From contig DGIK01000061.1 in assembly GCA_002393195.1 (NCBI GenBank), positions 1 to 22,312 of the forward strand: a stretch of 22,312 nucleotides of DNA, given 5' to 3'. A program made the position numbers and the translations under genes. The notes beneath the pieces are model-generated. The model saw nothing but the letters and a program-made list of their open reading frames with translations. It made no database searches and was not told the DNA's origin. The DNA is from Bacteroidales bacterium UBA3824 (GTDB taxonomy: Bacteria; Bacteroidota; Bacteroidia; Bacteroidales; UBA3824). Numbering within the stretch: the first letter of the stretch is position 1; each line of letters opens with the position of its first letter. Shown one piece after another: positions 7,384 to 18,600 of the stretch.

Positions 7384-7410
7384 TAATAAAAATACAATAA
7401 ATAAAACATC

Positions 7411-7434
7411 GTGGAGTGCGGACGGCTCGTCCGC
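7411..7434 (+). repeat. GC-rich triloop hairpin, copy 2 of a dispersed element
   Basis: GTGGAGT is followed by the stem GCGGACG (7418-7424), loop GCT (7425-7427) and CGTCCGC (7428-7434). Compared with copy 1 (2099-2076, minus strand) the flank and loop are identical and one stem pair is swapped in both arms, G-C to A-T, so the pairing is kept. It lies 29 bp before the ATG of gene A, in its probable leader. Confidence 0.78.
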
Positions 7435-7463
7435 CAAACAAACACAATAACACACACACAACA

Positions 7464-10400
7464 ATGAAAAAAACACTATTCTTCAGCATCCTTGCGATGC
7501 TAATAACATTCGCCGCCAAGGCGCAGACGCAGACTTATACTTATATTGACGAAGACGGCAACAGCCAAAATGCTACGTCCGTAATTGACATAAGCGGTAC
7601 TATTACCTCCCCGCTCTCCAACGGCTGGTTTTATGTATCGTCCGCAACGTCCCTTACTGGTGACCTCGAAATATCGGGCGACGTCAATTTAATTTTGGAT
7701 GAAGACCTTACCATCTCTGGCAACATCGTCATACCTTCGGGTGCAAGCCTCACTATTTATGGCACGACAGAAACTTTGTCCGACCAAGCAACCCTCTCTG
7801 CCAATAATATCAATGTAGAAGGTACGCTCACCATCAACGGTCACCTTAAAGTGACCACCACTACCATTGGTTCTGACAACGCCACTATCAGCATCCTCGG
7901 CGGACACGTGATTACATCAACCACAGGTGATGACGAAACCATCATTGCCAATTCACTTACCCTCGGCTATAAGTCTTTGTATGACAGAATTGAGTGCAGC
8001 TCCATTGAAGCCAAAACCATAACTATTGTAGATGAATATCTTTTGGACGGAAGATTATATTCGGCGGGTACTATTCCCGCAGCAGACATCATTTATTTTT
8101 GCGGCGCAGTGTTCTCCTATCGCAGTCTTGATAATCCATCAGCAATTTTCGATAATGGGAAATTTTCATACAAAATTTTGGACAATGCCACAGTCGCAGT
8201 TTCCGGTTTCGCAAGTGGTGTAACTGCAACCGAGGCCGAAAATCTTATTATTCCCTCCTCCGTAACTGAAAACGGCATCACATATACCGTCACAAAAATC
8301 GGCAACCATGTCTTCACTAATAACCATGATATAAAAACAGTTACAATTCCCAGCACTGTTGTAGAAATAGGATATTGGGCTTTCGGTGGTTGTTCATTGC
8401 TTAACACGCTTACAATAGCAGAAGGCAGCGTCCTTGAAACAATCGGTGAAGGTGCTTTCTACACAACGGCACTTACTGAAATAACGTTGCCGGCAAGCGT
8501 CAAATCAATTGGAAAAGAAGCGTTTTATAGTTATGATGCTGGTTATCGAGGTTTTACTCTGATATGCCAAGCCATTGTTGCGCCTTCGTTGGGAACGAAT
8601 GCATTTTCCGAAAAAGCGTATGTTGGTGAAAGCACGCTTATCGTCCCGCTTTGTGGTTCTGGTTATTCTGACTGGAAGCAATATTTTGAGGACTTCACAG
8701 TCATCAACGTCACTGAAACCTCTTTCTCCAATTCTTACCACAAGGAATACGACGGCACGGCAATCCTGACATACGCTAAGGACAAGCGTCCGAAATACAC
8801 CTATAGTGATGGGGTGAATAGCTTTTCCATAACTTCCACTGCCATCACTTTCTTTGAAAAGGACGAATATTTTGCAAACCGTTTGAACCTATCCCCTTCT
8901 GTCGGCAAAGGCAAGCGTGCAAAGGTTACTTACGATATGTCGCAGACTACAGGAGATGATGTGTGTACATCTACGGGCAATGTCATCACTCTTTCGTCAA
9001 CCGACAACTACATCGAATTCGTTGACGACGTATATATTCCAGCCAAAGGTGGCTCTGAGACTGTTTATGTTGGTGTCAAGTCTGATGATGAAGTCTCTTT
9101 ATCCGCAGACCAGGCACTCCCGACATCGGTAGGGATTACATATAATACATACGACTACGAGAAAGGTAAATCTTATACGTTCACTACAAATAATGCAACC
9201 GTCGGTGAAAATTATAAATTGACCAGTACCAACAGCGACTATCCTATCACCATCAATCTCCATTTGGTGGGCGACGCATACGCTGTATATTGGAACGGTG
9301 AACTTACTTTCAAGGTCGGAGACAAAAGCTCCGAAAGTTCCTCATCCGTTTATGACCTTCCCACCGACAACACCACCACCCCAGGCTGGCTGGGTATGTG
9401 GGCAACCTCGATCCAAAAAGTAGTCTTCGACCCGTCTTTCGACGTTGCAAGACCTGTCACTTGCTATAAATGGTTTTCTGGTTGTGAAAAATTGACCGAA
9501 ATCACCGGCATGGAATATCTGCATACCGACAATGTTACAGACATGAGTTATATGTTCAATCATTGTGAGGCATTGCAAATGGTTGACTTGTCAAAATTCA
9601 ACACTTCCAATGTAACCAATATGGAAAGTATGTTTGCTGGTTGTATAAAAATGAGAATGCTCGACTTGACATCTTTCAATACGGAAAACGTAACAAATAT
9701 GAAGCAGATGTTTTATCTGTACACTACTCAGGTTTCGTATTCCACTTCTCTTGAAGTAATATATGTTGGCGATGGTTGGAAGACTCGCAATGTGACATCT
9801 CATGAAAATATGTTCTATCGCAATGACAAATTGGAGGGTGGCAATGGTACCAAATTTGATGACTCTAAGGATCTTGATAAGACCTACGCCAAGATAGACG
9901 GTGGTAATACCGACCCGGGCTATCTTACGGGTGTTGCGAATTACGGCTATGCCGTACTAAACGGCAACACACTTACCTTCAAGCAAGGCAGCAAGCCTGC
10001 CGTGGTGGACGGAGAGTTGTTTGAATTGACGCAAAGCATGATGACATTTGAATACAATGGTAATAATAGAACGGATGTCAGACCGGCTTGGTACAATAAG
10101 AGGGCAGACATTCAATATGTTGTTTTTGAAGATGGATTCCAGGATGTAATAGTAAGAAATTGTAACTATTGGTTTGATGGATGTACCAATTTGACAAGTA
10201 TTACCAATTTGACCATGCTCAATACATCTAAGGTTACCGAGATGAGGTACATGTTTTCGGACTGTGCTAAGCTTGGTACAATTGATTTGAGTGGATTCCA
10301 TACAGAAAATGCCCATGATTTTCGCGGTATGTTTCAGGGGTGTACAAGCCTGAAGTCCTTGGATGTCTCCTACATTACATTCAATCAGGTCAAATATCCA

Positions 10401-12293
10401 AATATTGTAAACGACGTGGAGAATAATAATAGGATTGATGTGGACGCAATGTTTGCAAAAAGCGGTCTTGAATCGATAGACCTATCTTCTTGGTCTTCTA
10501 CTCCTTTGTCCAGATATACCGCGTTGTTTCAAGATTGTAAGAATTTGAAAAGTGTCAAAGTTAGGAGGGGCATTGTAACAGCAGACACTAAATATATTGA
10601 TTATATGTTTTCCGGCTGTTCTAATTTAGGAACGGATAGCGAACACCCCTTGGATGTAAGCTCCTTCGTTACAGACAATGTTACAAATATGTCCTATTTG
10701 TTTCACGGATGTACAGGTTTGCCATCCATTGACGTCTCCAATTTCAATACGGAAAATGTTACGAATATGTCATATATGTTTGACGATTGTAGCAGCCTTT
10801 CTGTTTTGGATATTAGCAATTTCAAGACGGAAAAAGTTAAAAATATGGATTTTATGTTTGCAGATTGTCATAACCTTACCACGATTAAAGTAGGCAGCAA
10901 TTGGAAAACAGGAAATGTTACGTCATCAGACAATATGTTCCAAGGCGATTATAACCTTATCGGTAATTACGGAGCGATGGTCGATGTCAGCAAATATAAT
11001 CCCGCTATCTTCTATACTAATGATGTTGACAAAGCCAACTGCACTGAACAAGACGGCTATCTCACCACTGGCAATTACAAAATCTTCTACGACCTCGACA
11101 AAGATGACGATGAACTCGTTTTGGTATCTGTTGACCAATTGGACATACAGAGCGGAACTGCCATCACTGACTATGCTGGCGGCAGTGTGGTCTCGTTGCC
11201 TACTCTCAAAGCAAGGGATGATAAAAGCAAAGACGCATTCAAGGGTTGGCATCGTGCGACACAAGACAGCGAAGGGAATATGACATTTGCCACGAATGCA
11301 TCCTCAGCTATTGCCGACAACGAAGTAGGCAACCGAATCTATGCTGCCGAATGGACATTCACCAAGGGAAAGTACGTCCTTTACGATGCCGATACCAAGA
11401 CATTGACATTCCATTTCGATACAAAAAAGCCCAAAACTGGCGCGTACACCCTCAACGAAGGTGCTGTGGCTCCTGATTGGTTGGATAAGAGTGGCGAGAT
11501 TGAAAAAGTAATAATTGCAGACCCAATCAAACCAACCTCTTGCTACCAGTGGTTCAAAGGATTCAGCAAGCTCACCGCGCTCGACCTCCGCAACCTCAAG
11601 ACCTCTAATGTCACCAATATGACAAGCATGTTCAATGGTTGCAGCAACCTGACGGGCATTTTGATTGGCGACAATTGGAGCACCGACAAGGTTACTGCAT
11701 CTGCCAATATGTTCACCGGCTGCACTTCGCTTATTGGAGAAGGCGGAGAATTTGCTTCACAATATAGGTATGAAGACAAAACTTACGCCTATGCAGGTGA
11801 TGGATATTCCGGTTATGGTTATTTGACCAAAGACAATTTCAAGATTTTCTACACCTTGAATGATATTGAAGAAAACGGTGGTGATGGTGATGCTCAATTC
11901 AGTGACGGCTATTATGATAATTATAGGACTGAAAATTGCAGTGATGATGAAGCAACAATGTTAAAAACACCTACTTGGACGGGTCACATCTTTAGTGGAT
12001 GGTCAAAGGCTACTGGGTACGATTTCGATGAATACGAATATCTGTATGATAAAGACGAACCGTTGCACATTGTTTCGGTATCTCCCGGCTCTGGCAATAT
12101 GGTTTTGATGGGATTGTGGGACAAGAATCACACAATCACCCTCCCCGAAGGAGACTGGGAACTCACCGATGAATTCGAACGCGCCCTTCCTAAAGACAGC
12201 AACGGAAAACCCACCGCCCCCAAAGGTGCAACAATCATAATCAAATACAAAGGCACCAAGGTCGTGAAAGAAGTGAAGGTGGAGACTAATTAA
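7464..12293 (+). CDS. gene A: secreted BspA-like protein with LRR_5 and three DUF285 modules
   Basis: A 1609-aa exported protein. The start at 7464 is chosen because a typical signal peptide (MKKTLFFSIL..., cleavage near AKA-QTQ, residues 20-21) begins there. The frame stays open upstream to 7416, but those codons are the GC-rich hairpin. Residues about 25-210 are a beta-rich head with NLILDEDLTI and LTIYG strands. Residues about 255-415 are an LRR_5/BspA leucine-rich repeat (LIIPSSV, VTIPSTV and TLPASV ladders). Residues about 415-600 are an unassigned Ig-like part. Three DUF285 modules follow (about 605-825, 828-1202, 1303-1455), with FNT-NVTNM--MF-GC repeats; each opens with an LTF strand and closes with a G-YLT motif. 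Residues about 1203-1300 and 1456-1555 contain GW-type Listeria-Bacteroides-like repeats. The end (HTITLPEG... to VKVETN) looks like the first half of an InlB-like repeat. BspA relatives bind host or bacterial ligands, so an adhesin role is inferred. No clear type IX sorting domain is seen. Confidence 0.88.
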   Translation: MKKTLFFSILAMLITFAAKAQTQTYTYIDEDGNSQNATSVIDISGTITSPLSNGWFYVSSATSLTGDLEISGDVNLILDEDLTISGNIVIPSGASLTIYGTTETLSDQATLSANNINVEGTLTINGHLKVTTTTIGSDNATISILGGHVITSTTGDDETIIANSLTLGYKSLYDRIECSSIEAKTITIVDEYLLDGRLYSAGTIPAADIIYFCGAVFSYRSLDNPSAIFDNGKFSYKILDNATVAVSGFASGVTATEAENLIIPSSVTENGITYTVTKIGNHVFTNNHDIKTVTIPSTVVEIGYWAFGGCSLLNTLTIAEGSVLETIGEGAFYTTALTEITLPASVKSIGKEAFYSYDAGYRGFTLICQAIVAPSLGTNAFSEKAYVGESTLIVPLCGSGYSDWKQYFEDFTVINVTETSFSNSYHKEYDGTAILTYAKDKRPKYTYSDGVNSFSITSTAITFFEKDEYFANRLNLSPSVGKGKRAKVTYDMSQTTGDDVCTSTGNVITLSSTDNYIEFVDDVYIPAKGGSETVYVGVKSDDEVSLSADQALPTSVGITYNTYDYEKGKSYTFTTNNATVGENYKLTSTNSDYPITINLHLVGDAYAVYWNGELTFKVGDKSSESSSSVYDLPTDNTTTPGWLGMWATSIQKVVFDPSFDVARPVTCYKWFSGCEKLTEITGMEYLHTDNVTDMSYMFNHCEALQMVDLSKFNTSNVTNMESMFAGCIKMRMLDLTSFNTENVTNMKQMFYLYTTQVSYSTSLEVIYVGDGWKTRNVTSHENMFYRNDKLEGGNGTKFDDSKDLDKTYAKIDGGNTDPGYLTGVANYGYAVLNGNTLTFKQGSKPAVVDGELFELTQSMMTFEYNGNNRTDVRPAWYNKRADIQYVVFEDGFQDVIVRNCNYWFDGCTNLTSITNLTMLNTSKVTEMRYMFSDCAKLGTIDLSGFHTENAHDFRGMFQGCTSLKSLDVSYITFNQVKYPNIVNDVENNNRIDVDAMFAKSGLESIDLSSWSSTPLSRYTALFQDCKNLKSVKVRRGIVTADTKYIDYMFSGCSNLGTDSEHPLDVSSFVTDNVTNMSYLFHGCTGLPSIDVSNFNTENVTNMSYMFDDCSSLSVLDISNFKTEKVKNMDFMFADCHNLTTIKVGSNWKTGNVTSSDNMFQGDYNLIGNYGAMVDVSKYNPAIFYTNDVDKANCTEQDGYLTTGNYKIFYDLDKDDDELVLVSVDQLDIQSGTAITDYAGGSVVSLPTLKARDDKSKDAFKGWHRATQDSEGNMTFATNASSAIADNEVGNRIYAAEWTFTKGKYVLYDADTKTLTFHFDTKKPKTGAYTLNEGAVAPDWLDKSGEIEKVIIADPIKPTSCYQWFKGFSKLTALDLRNLKTSNVTNMTSMFNGCSNLTGILIGDNWSTDKVTASANMFTGCTSLIGEGGEFASQYRYEDKTYAYAGDGYSGYGYLTKDNFKIFYTLNDIEENGGDGDAQFSDGYYDNYRTENCSDDEATMLKTPTWTGHIFSGWSKATGYDFDEYEYLYDKDEPLHIVSVSPGSGNMVLMGLWDKNHTITLPEGDWELTDEFERALPKDSNGKPTAPKGATIIIKYKGTKVVKEVKVETN

Positions 12294-12298
12294 TGTTT

Positions 12299-12329
12299 TT
12301 TGCATATTTATGAAAAAGTATTAATTTTG
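12299..12329 (+). promoter_or_regulatory. complete Bacteroidetes-type promoter
   Basis: TTTG (12299-12302), a 19-nt spacer and TAATTTTG (12322-12329) give a perfect match to the TTTG-N19-TAnnTTTG promoter of the Bacteroidetes primary sigma factor. Transcription would start near 12336. It begins 6 bp after the gene A stop, directly in front of the collapsed AAA/PDDEXK gene. It was probably that gene's promoter, and it now points at gene B. Confidence 0.7.
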
Positions 12330-12356
12330 CTGTCAAACATTTTAAGAGCAAGCATT

Positions 12357-12592
12357 ATGGCAACACCACGCAAATATCCCACAGGCAGAGCCAGTTTTGA
12401 GTCAATCATCAGCGAGGGCTTCCTCTGGCTCAAATCAATTCAAAAAACTACGCGATACCTTACAAGTACGACGGCAGGAAAATCATCAAAATCGGAGTGA
12501 ATGTTTCCTCCGAAAACGATGTAAGGACGATAGACAAATGGGTGGTGGAACGACAAACGCTAAATACCAACACAACATATAGACGAAAATAA
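12357..12592 (+). pseudogene. collapsed AAA-ATPase-like / PD-(D/E)XK nuclease gene: N- and C-terminal ends fused
   Basis: From ATG 12357 the frame reads MATPRKYPTGRASFESIISE then GF, the start of the large Bacteroidales AAA-ATPase-like (PF09820) plus PDDEXK_9 (PF08011) family, whose members usually begin RKYPIG-x-F-x-I---G-YVDKT. At about 12422-12430 it passes into the other end of the same family in a different frame: LAQINSKNYAIPYK, DGRKIIKIGVNVSS and RTIDKWVVE, with a stop at 12590-12592. Full-length members are about 500-600 aa from family knowledge, so some 450 or more internal codons, including Walker A/B and the nuclease active site, are gone. A shift of reading frame at the junction prevents one continuous product. 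It sits between genes A and B with an intact-looking promoter. Confidence 0.75.
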
Positions 12593-12616
12593 ATTAACAA
12601 CAAAACATAAAAAACA

Positions 12617-15600
12617 ATGAAAACTACTAAATTTTTGACAATATTATTCGCGCTGATACTTGGCGCGGCGATAGATGCCACGGCGCAGAGCAGCACGCCG
12701 ACTACCGCTACCCCATTGGGAGATAATAAGTGGTCATTCACCATGCCCGCTGGCAACGTGAAGCTAAATGCGACATATAACCACTTAGATCTCACCGTCG
12801 GCCTCGGCGCAGATGTCATAATCTCGGAGTTGGACGCTCTCGACAACATCGGTAGTATCACCACCCATGAAGGAATCACCCTCCAAAAAACGGATGATGG
12901 TCATTATCATCTTACCACCGCCACCGACGTCACATTGGCTAAGGATGAGCCATATACATTATCATTATACGATGCGGATGACAATTTGCTATATGACGTC
13001 ACCCTTACCGTCACTGACTACTCTCCTTCCTTACCAACAGAATGGCAAAAGTCAGTTCGTATTGGCGGCGCAACTACTCCTCCTAACGGCTGCAAAGAAT
13101 ATCTCAAAATAGGAGATGGTGATGAGACAGAAATCTCATCAGGCGGCGAAACAATCCCCGGCGAAGGCGAACTCTCTGTCGTTTACTCAATAAAGGACGC
13201 CAACAACAACATCATCCATTCCACCACACACACCGTCAAGATAGACAAGACTAAGCCATCCGCGCCGTATTTCACATACATGTTTGACGGTGTAGAGAAA
13301 ACTATAAATAACATCAGCACCGATCTTGAAAACCCGACAGTGGTTCGGATAGCTAATCGTACAGATATAACATTTCACGCAGATAATACACGACCAGATG
13401 GCGTAACGTCCAATAGTGATTTAGAGTATATTTACATAGGAACTACGCGTTGGCAAGAGAATGGTGCTGTATATCCAATAACCAATGATGTAAATGGTGA
13501 AGTATGGACATTGACAACGAAAGATAAGGCTGGAAATCTATCAGACCCTGTCTATTTGCAATGGTCGGTCGAGACTCCATACTATGTAGTTTTTGAAACC
13601 CAATATGGTACTGAGAGCCACCAATATTTATTTGCTAACGAATCGATAGATGTCTCCAAACTACCATCCACAACAGGCGACGGCACTCACCGCTTTGATG
13701 GCTGGTACAACAAAGATAGCGAAGGCACAATTGGCGATAAGGTGACAGATTTGGGCACAATTGCCATTACCAGCGATCGTACTTTTATTGCAAAGTGGAG
13801 TTACTTAGTTACGTTCGATGGCAAAGGAAAAAACTTCACAGATGATTCCAAGCCGGTAGCCCAGTGGGTTGAGCACAGTGAAAGTCCTTCTATTCCTGAG
13901 CCCACGCTTTCTACCGACGGTTATATGGTCAATGGTTGGTATACGTCCTCTGATTTAGCCACATCCTTTGGCAATAATGATGAAGTTACTGGACCTCTAA
14001 CTCTTTATGCAAGTTGGTCACAACTTACGTATATAGTAAACAACTTGGGTAGGTATGCCAAAGCTCCTCATACAGAAGATGGGGAGACCTACCCTGATAA
14101 TAGACTTTTTGCAGCGGGTTCCACAGTAAGATTCAAGGACTCCAACGGCTGGCAAAAGATGTCCGATTTCACTGTTACTGATGGTAACGACACCCCCCTT
14201 AATATCACTATTGACACCGACCCTGAAGATAACACTTATTATTTTACAGTGCCTGTACTTCCACCAAATACGGAAATAAAGATTAATGCGACATATTATG
14301 CAGTAAAGGATTTGTACCTTACAAACTTTCATCAAACGTATACGTATGGTACAGTCAGCAAACCTAGTAGAGTTACAAGTGCTTCTAATGTGAATTACAC
14401 TTCGAATTGTACATTCACATACTATAGCGTAGAATATGATGATGATAATAATATAATCAGCAAAACATTAGTTGGTGATATAGATGCAGTGAACAGAGCC
14501 AACGTTGGAACTTATGTTATGGACGTGCATTACGAGGATGCCTCCCAGGAGTTTGTTGGAGACTTAATCAATCAGAAATTTACCATCACTCCCGCCGACA
14601 TCACTGTTTCCTTAACTTACAAAGAGAATTTAGTTTATAATGGCACTCCACAAGTGCTTATCGAATCTGATTATTCACCTGCCAATCTGCAATTCAGCAC
14701 CGATGGCGGCGAAACCTGGTCAACTGAACTTCCCGAGGGTACGAATGTTGGCGACCATTTTTGGTACAAAGCGGATGCTGTGGATGCTAACCATAATAAT
14801 AAGGATAAAACCGAGTCTACTTCTGACATCATCAAGCCGAAGCCACTTGATGTCAGATTCCCACAAGACATTGATGCGATTGTAGGTGTGAAATACTCGT
14901 GTGATGTCTTGGATGGCAAGTTTACGCTTGACGGAGTTGTTGATGATGATGAAGTCGGTGTGAACATTTCTGGTTCTTTCAGTTCTAATACGGAGGGAAA
15001 TACGAGTGTGGAATTGTCCAGTTATGCCGTAACTCTCACTGGTGCCAAAGCTAATAATTATTTAAAGCCAACGATTTCCATCCCCCTTTCTGTAAGGTCA
15101 AAGTATGTAATCCCCAAAGATGTAATACTTGCGCACATTCCAAATGAGATTACCAAGGTTTACGATGCTTATGATTATGTATTAGACAAAGATGGTAATC
15201 CATTCAACGGTAGCACGGAATACACATATACCGCCGCCGATGACTATCTTATAACATATACGTTGGATATCTACTATAAGAATGGTGGCATCGTTACCAC
15301 TACTTCATCATCTCTTATTGATATCAATATGCCGCAAGACACCGATCCCTATACCTTTGACCCGGGTTTGAGGACATACGATGCTGTAAATGATAATTAT
15401 TATATAACAGGTATTTCTGGCACAATCACCCCCAAGCCTATTGACGTCACGGTAACACTTAGCGAAGGCTATGTACCGTCAATCGTTTACGGCTCTAATG
15501 ATATTACCGATGAAATGAGTGGTAAAATCGAATCGGCAGAGCTGGACAATGACGATATTTGTAAGGAGTCTAATGATGAAGGCAATGTTAACTGGTCTGA

Positions 15601-18600
15601 CGATGTGGCTTTGGATGCTCCCAATGTACTTAATACAGCCACATTCCCCGCCAACGCAAAATTAGGCGCGTGCGACGTTGCCCTTACCTTCAATCTTACA
15701 GGAGAACAAAGCGACAATTACCTTGCAACAGCAACAGTGCCTGGCATTGTTACTATGGCAGATACAGATATGCCATCGTTCACCGTCGGCAAGAATGCAG
15801 ATGTTATTATAAATCTTAATTGTCTCGACGATACCAAGACTTATAGCTTTGTCAGCAGCAGTGACAATTACTCTATTGAAAAAGAAGATGGCGCATATCT
15901 TCTCAAAACCACTAATGATGTCGCTCGTGGTTCATATACCATCACCATCAAAGAAGGTACGGAATCAGTCGGCAAAATCACCCTCACCGTCAAGGACTAC
16001 ACCCCCGAAGGTGTGTTTGACGACGATTGGCACAAGTCTATCACCATTCCAAGCACCAACACAGAAGCCACGGGTTATAATGTAGCAGTGTCAGTGAATG
16101 GTGTGTCGTTGACCGCCAACAACGATGGCAACTTCGTGGTAAATACCGAAGGTGAAAATGTATCCGTAACCTACAAAATCACCGACAATGCCGACAACAC
16201 TTACCATTCTGTCTCCAAGACGGTAAAGATAGACAAGACTGCGCCCAACAAGCTCACAGCGCAATACACCCCGTCGGGTTTCACAACCCCGGCATCACTT
16301 TGTGAAACCAACGGTTTGGTTTTGCCTGTGGGTACAGAAATAGACATCACTGCTGCCGACGTTATTCCCGAAGGTCTTAATGCCGACAAAATCAGCGGCA
16401 TTGCCTCTATTCTACGCAGTGATGACGACGGTGCAACATTCTCAGCCTTGACATTGACCGACGGACACTACATACAGACATTGAATACCGCTGGTACGTA
16501 TCAATGGCAATTAAAAGCCAAAGACGCTGCCGACAACGAGTCGGAGGTTTGCTACGTTAATGTAACGGTAAAGCCGTATTATTCCGTCACCCTGCCCCCT
16601 CACATGGAGTTTACGGATGTTAACGTAAGTCCTGCCGCCGATGGCAAGCGCACTTACTCATTCCCGGCAGGCGAAAAGGTTTATTTCAAGCTGGAGGATG
16701 CCAATTTATACACCATTCGTCCCCATTTGTTTGACATTGATGATGGATATGAAGCGGGTTCCGATGGCAAGGTATATGTATATCCAGTAGGCTCTTACGA
16801 ATCCTATTACATCACTGTGCCTGAAAGGGATGTTACACTTTCGGCTGGTGTCAAGAAGAAAGTAACAATCACAGCATCACTTGCTGATTTTGAATACGGC
16901 AACCCAGACAACATCAAGCCTGTAATTAAGAAGGATGGCGTTGAATTGACTGACGTTACTACCAATATAAAGTATTCTTCGAGGATACACAAAGGAGAAT
17001 ATACAACCTTTACCGAAATGTCGTTGGGAAGTGTGTTGTCGTCGTCTGCTGGAAAGCATGATTTGATGGTAGAATATGAATCAGATAGCGAATATGGTGA
17101 ATATGCTCCTGATGATGAATTTGGCAACTATCAATTGTATTTCACCGTCAGTCCCAAGCCTGTTATCGTTACCATCTCCGGCATCGAGAAAACTTACGAC
17201 GGCACTACGAATATCAAGCAAGATCCTGATGCCCTCACCATTACAGTAACCGAAGATAAGGAAGGTGGTAAGACAATCACAGACCAGTATTTGAAATTTA
17301 GCTTACAATCTGATGAAAATTACCCATTTGAATATCCTAATGAGAATGTCAACGATTCATACCAAGTCCCATTGAAGTATGAAATTTGGGGATCTTCAGG
17401 AGATAGTTATACGTACACCAACTGTACTAAGATAGATGATGAAACTCATGATTATTATCAAATCAATGCCACCGGCGTAATCAACCCCAAGGAAATCACT
17501 CCGTCAGTTACCCTTGCCGATGGACCTTACTATTATGCTGACGGCGAAGATGTAGAGCCTTCGGTAACGGTAACATACGAAAACAAAACTTTGGTTGAAA
17601 ATACCGACTACGCCTTGACATACAGCTATAACACGGAAATCTCCACCGAAAGACAAAAAGCCAATGTGAAGGTGTCGCCCGTTACCAACGGCAACTATAC
17701 TTTTGAAGATATTAATAAGCAGTTTAGCATTGTCGGCAACCCGTACATCATCACACCTTCTGCCACAAATATCTATCTGTTGCAGTCCATCACATCCACA
17801 GACAGCAAAGTAACCACTGGACTTCTCACAGTATCTATTGACAGAACATACGGTAATGTGCCTGATGCGTTGTCAAGCGATTGGGAAGACTACCTCGTAT
17901 TGACACCCAGCAGTGATAATATTACCTGCACACCCGTTGCAGGTGCTACCAATCCTACTTATGTAATCTCCGCCAAAGAGAGCGGCACTATCGATATAGA
18001 TTTGAAACCCTCCTACGACTGCGAAGCAATTACAGTAAATGTGTCCCTCACTAACCTCACCGCTAAAATAGACGACGAAGTATACAGCACCGCCGCCACC
18101 AAATACTACAATGGCGAGCCGGTACTCACAGTCAATATTCCTGGAGATATTACATTGGCTGATGTAAAGATAGATGGCGACGAAGTTAAAACAGCTGCAA
18201 CCAAATTGTATCATACCAAGGACGCAACTACTGGTACTGCTACGACAGACGGCACATACAGCCATACGGTTGCTGCCAAGTCGTACACGTCGGACGGTAC
18301 AGCAAAATACATCGAGATAGACAATTTTGATGTGAATATCGACCGCACCGCGCCAAGCTACGTCACTATTTCATACACCGATCCGCTTACTAACGCAAGC
18401 GAGTCTGTTACGTATAATCCTACGGCTCAGCACCAACCATCCATTAGTGTGCTTAAAGATGCAACCATTGGATTCTACGCCACCGACGCTCTCAGCGGCA
18501 TAGGTAAATACATTGTTGAAGATTCCAATAGTGGAGGTGTTGATCATTCTTTCGATGCAGCGTCGGCATCAAGTGTATCAGTCGCTGATATTTATTCAGG

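Noticed and set aside
7416..7463. Upstream start for gene A (MRTARPPNKHNN...)
   Set aside because: These 16 codons are made by the dispersed GC-rich hairpin and spoil an otherwise standard signal peptide that starts at 7464.
12568..12616. Terminator between the AAA/PDDEXK remnant and gene B
   Set aside because: The sequence is A-rich but no stem of useful length could be formed; read-through into gene B is more likely.
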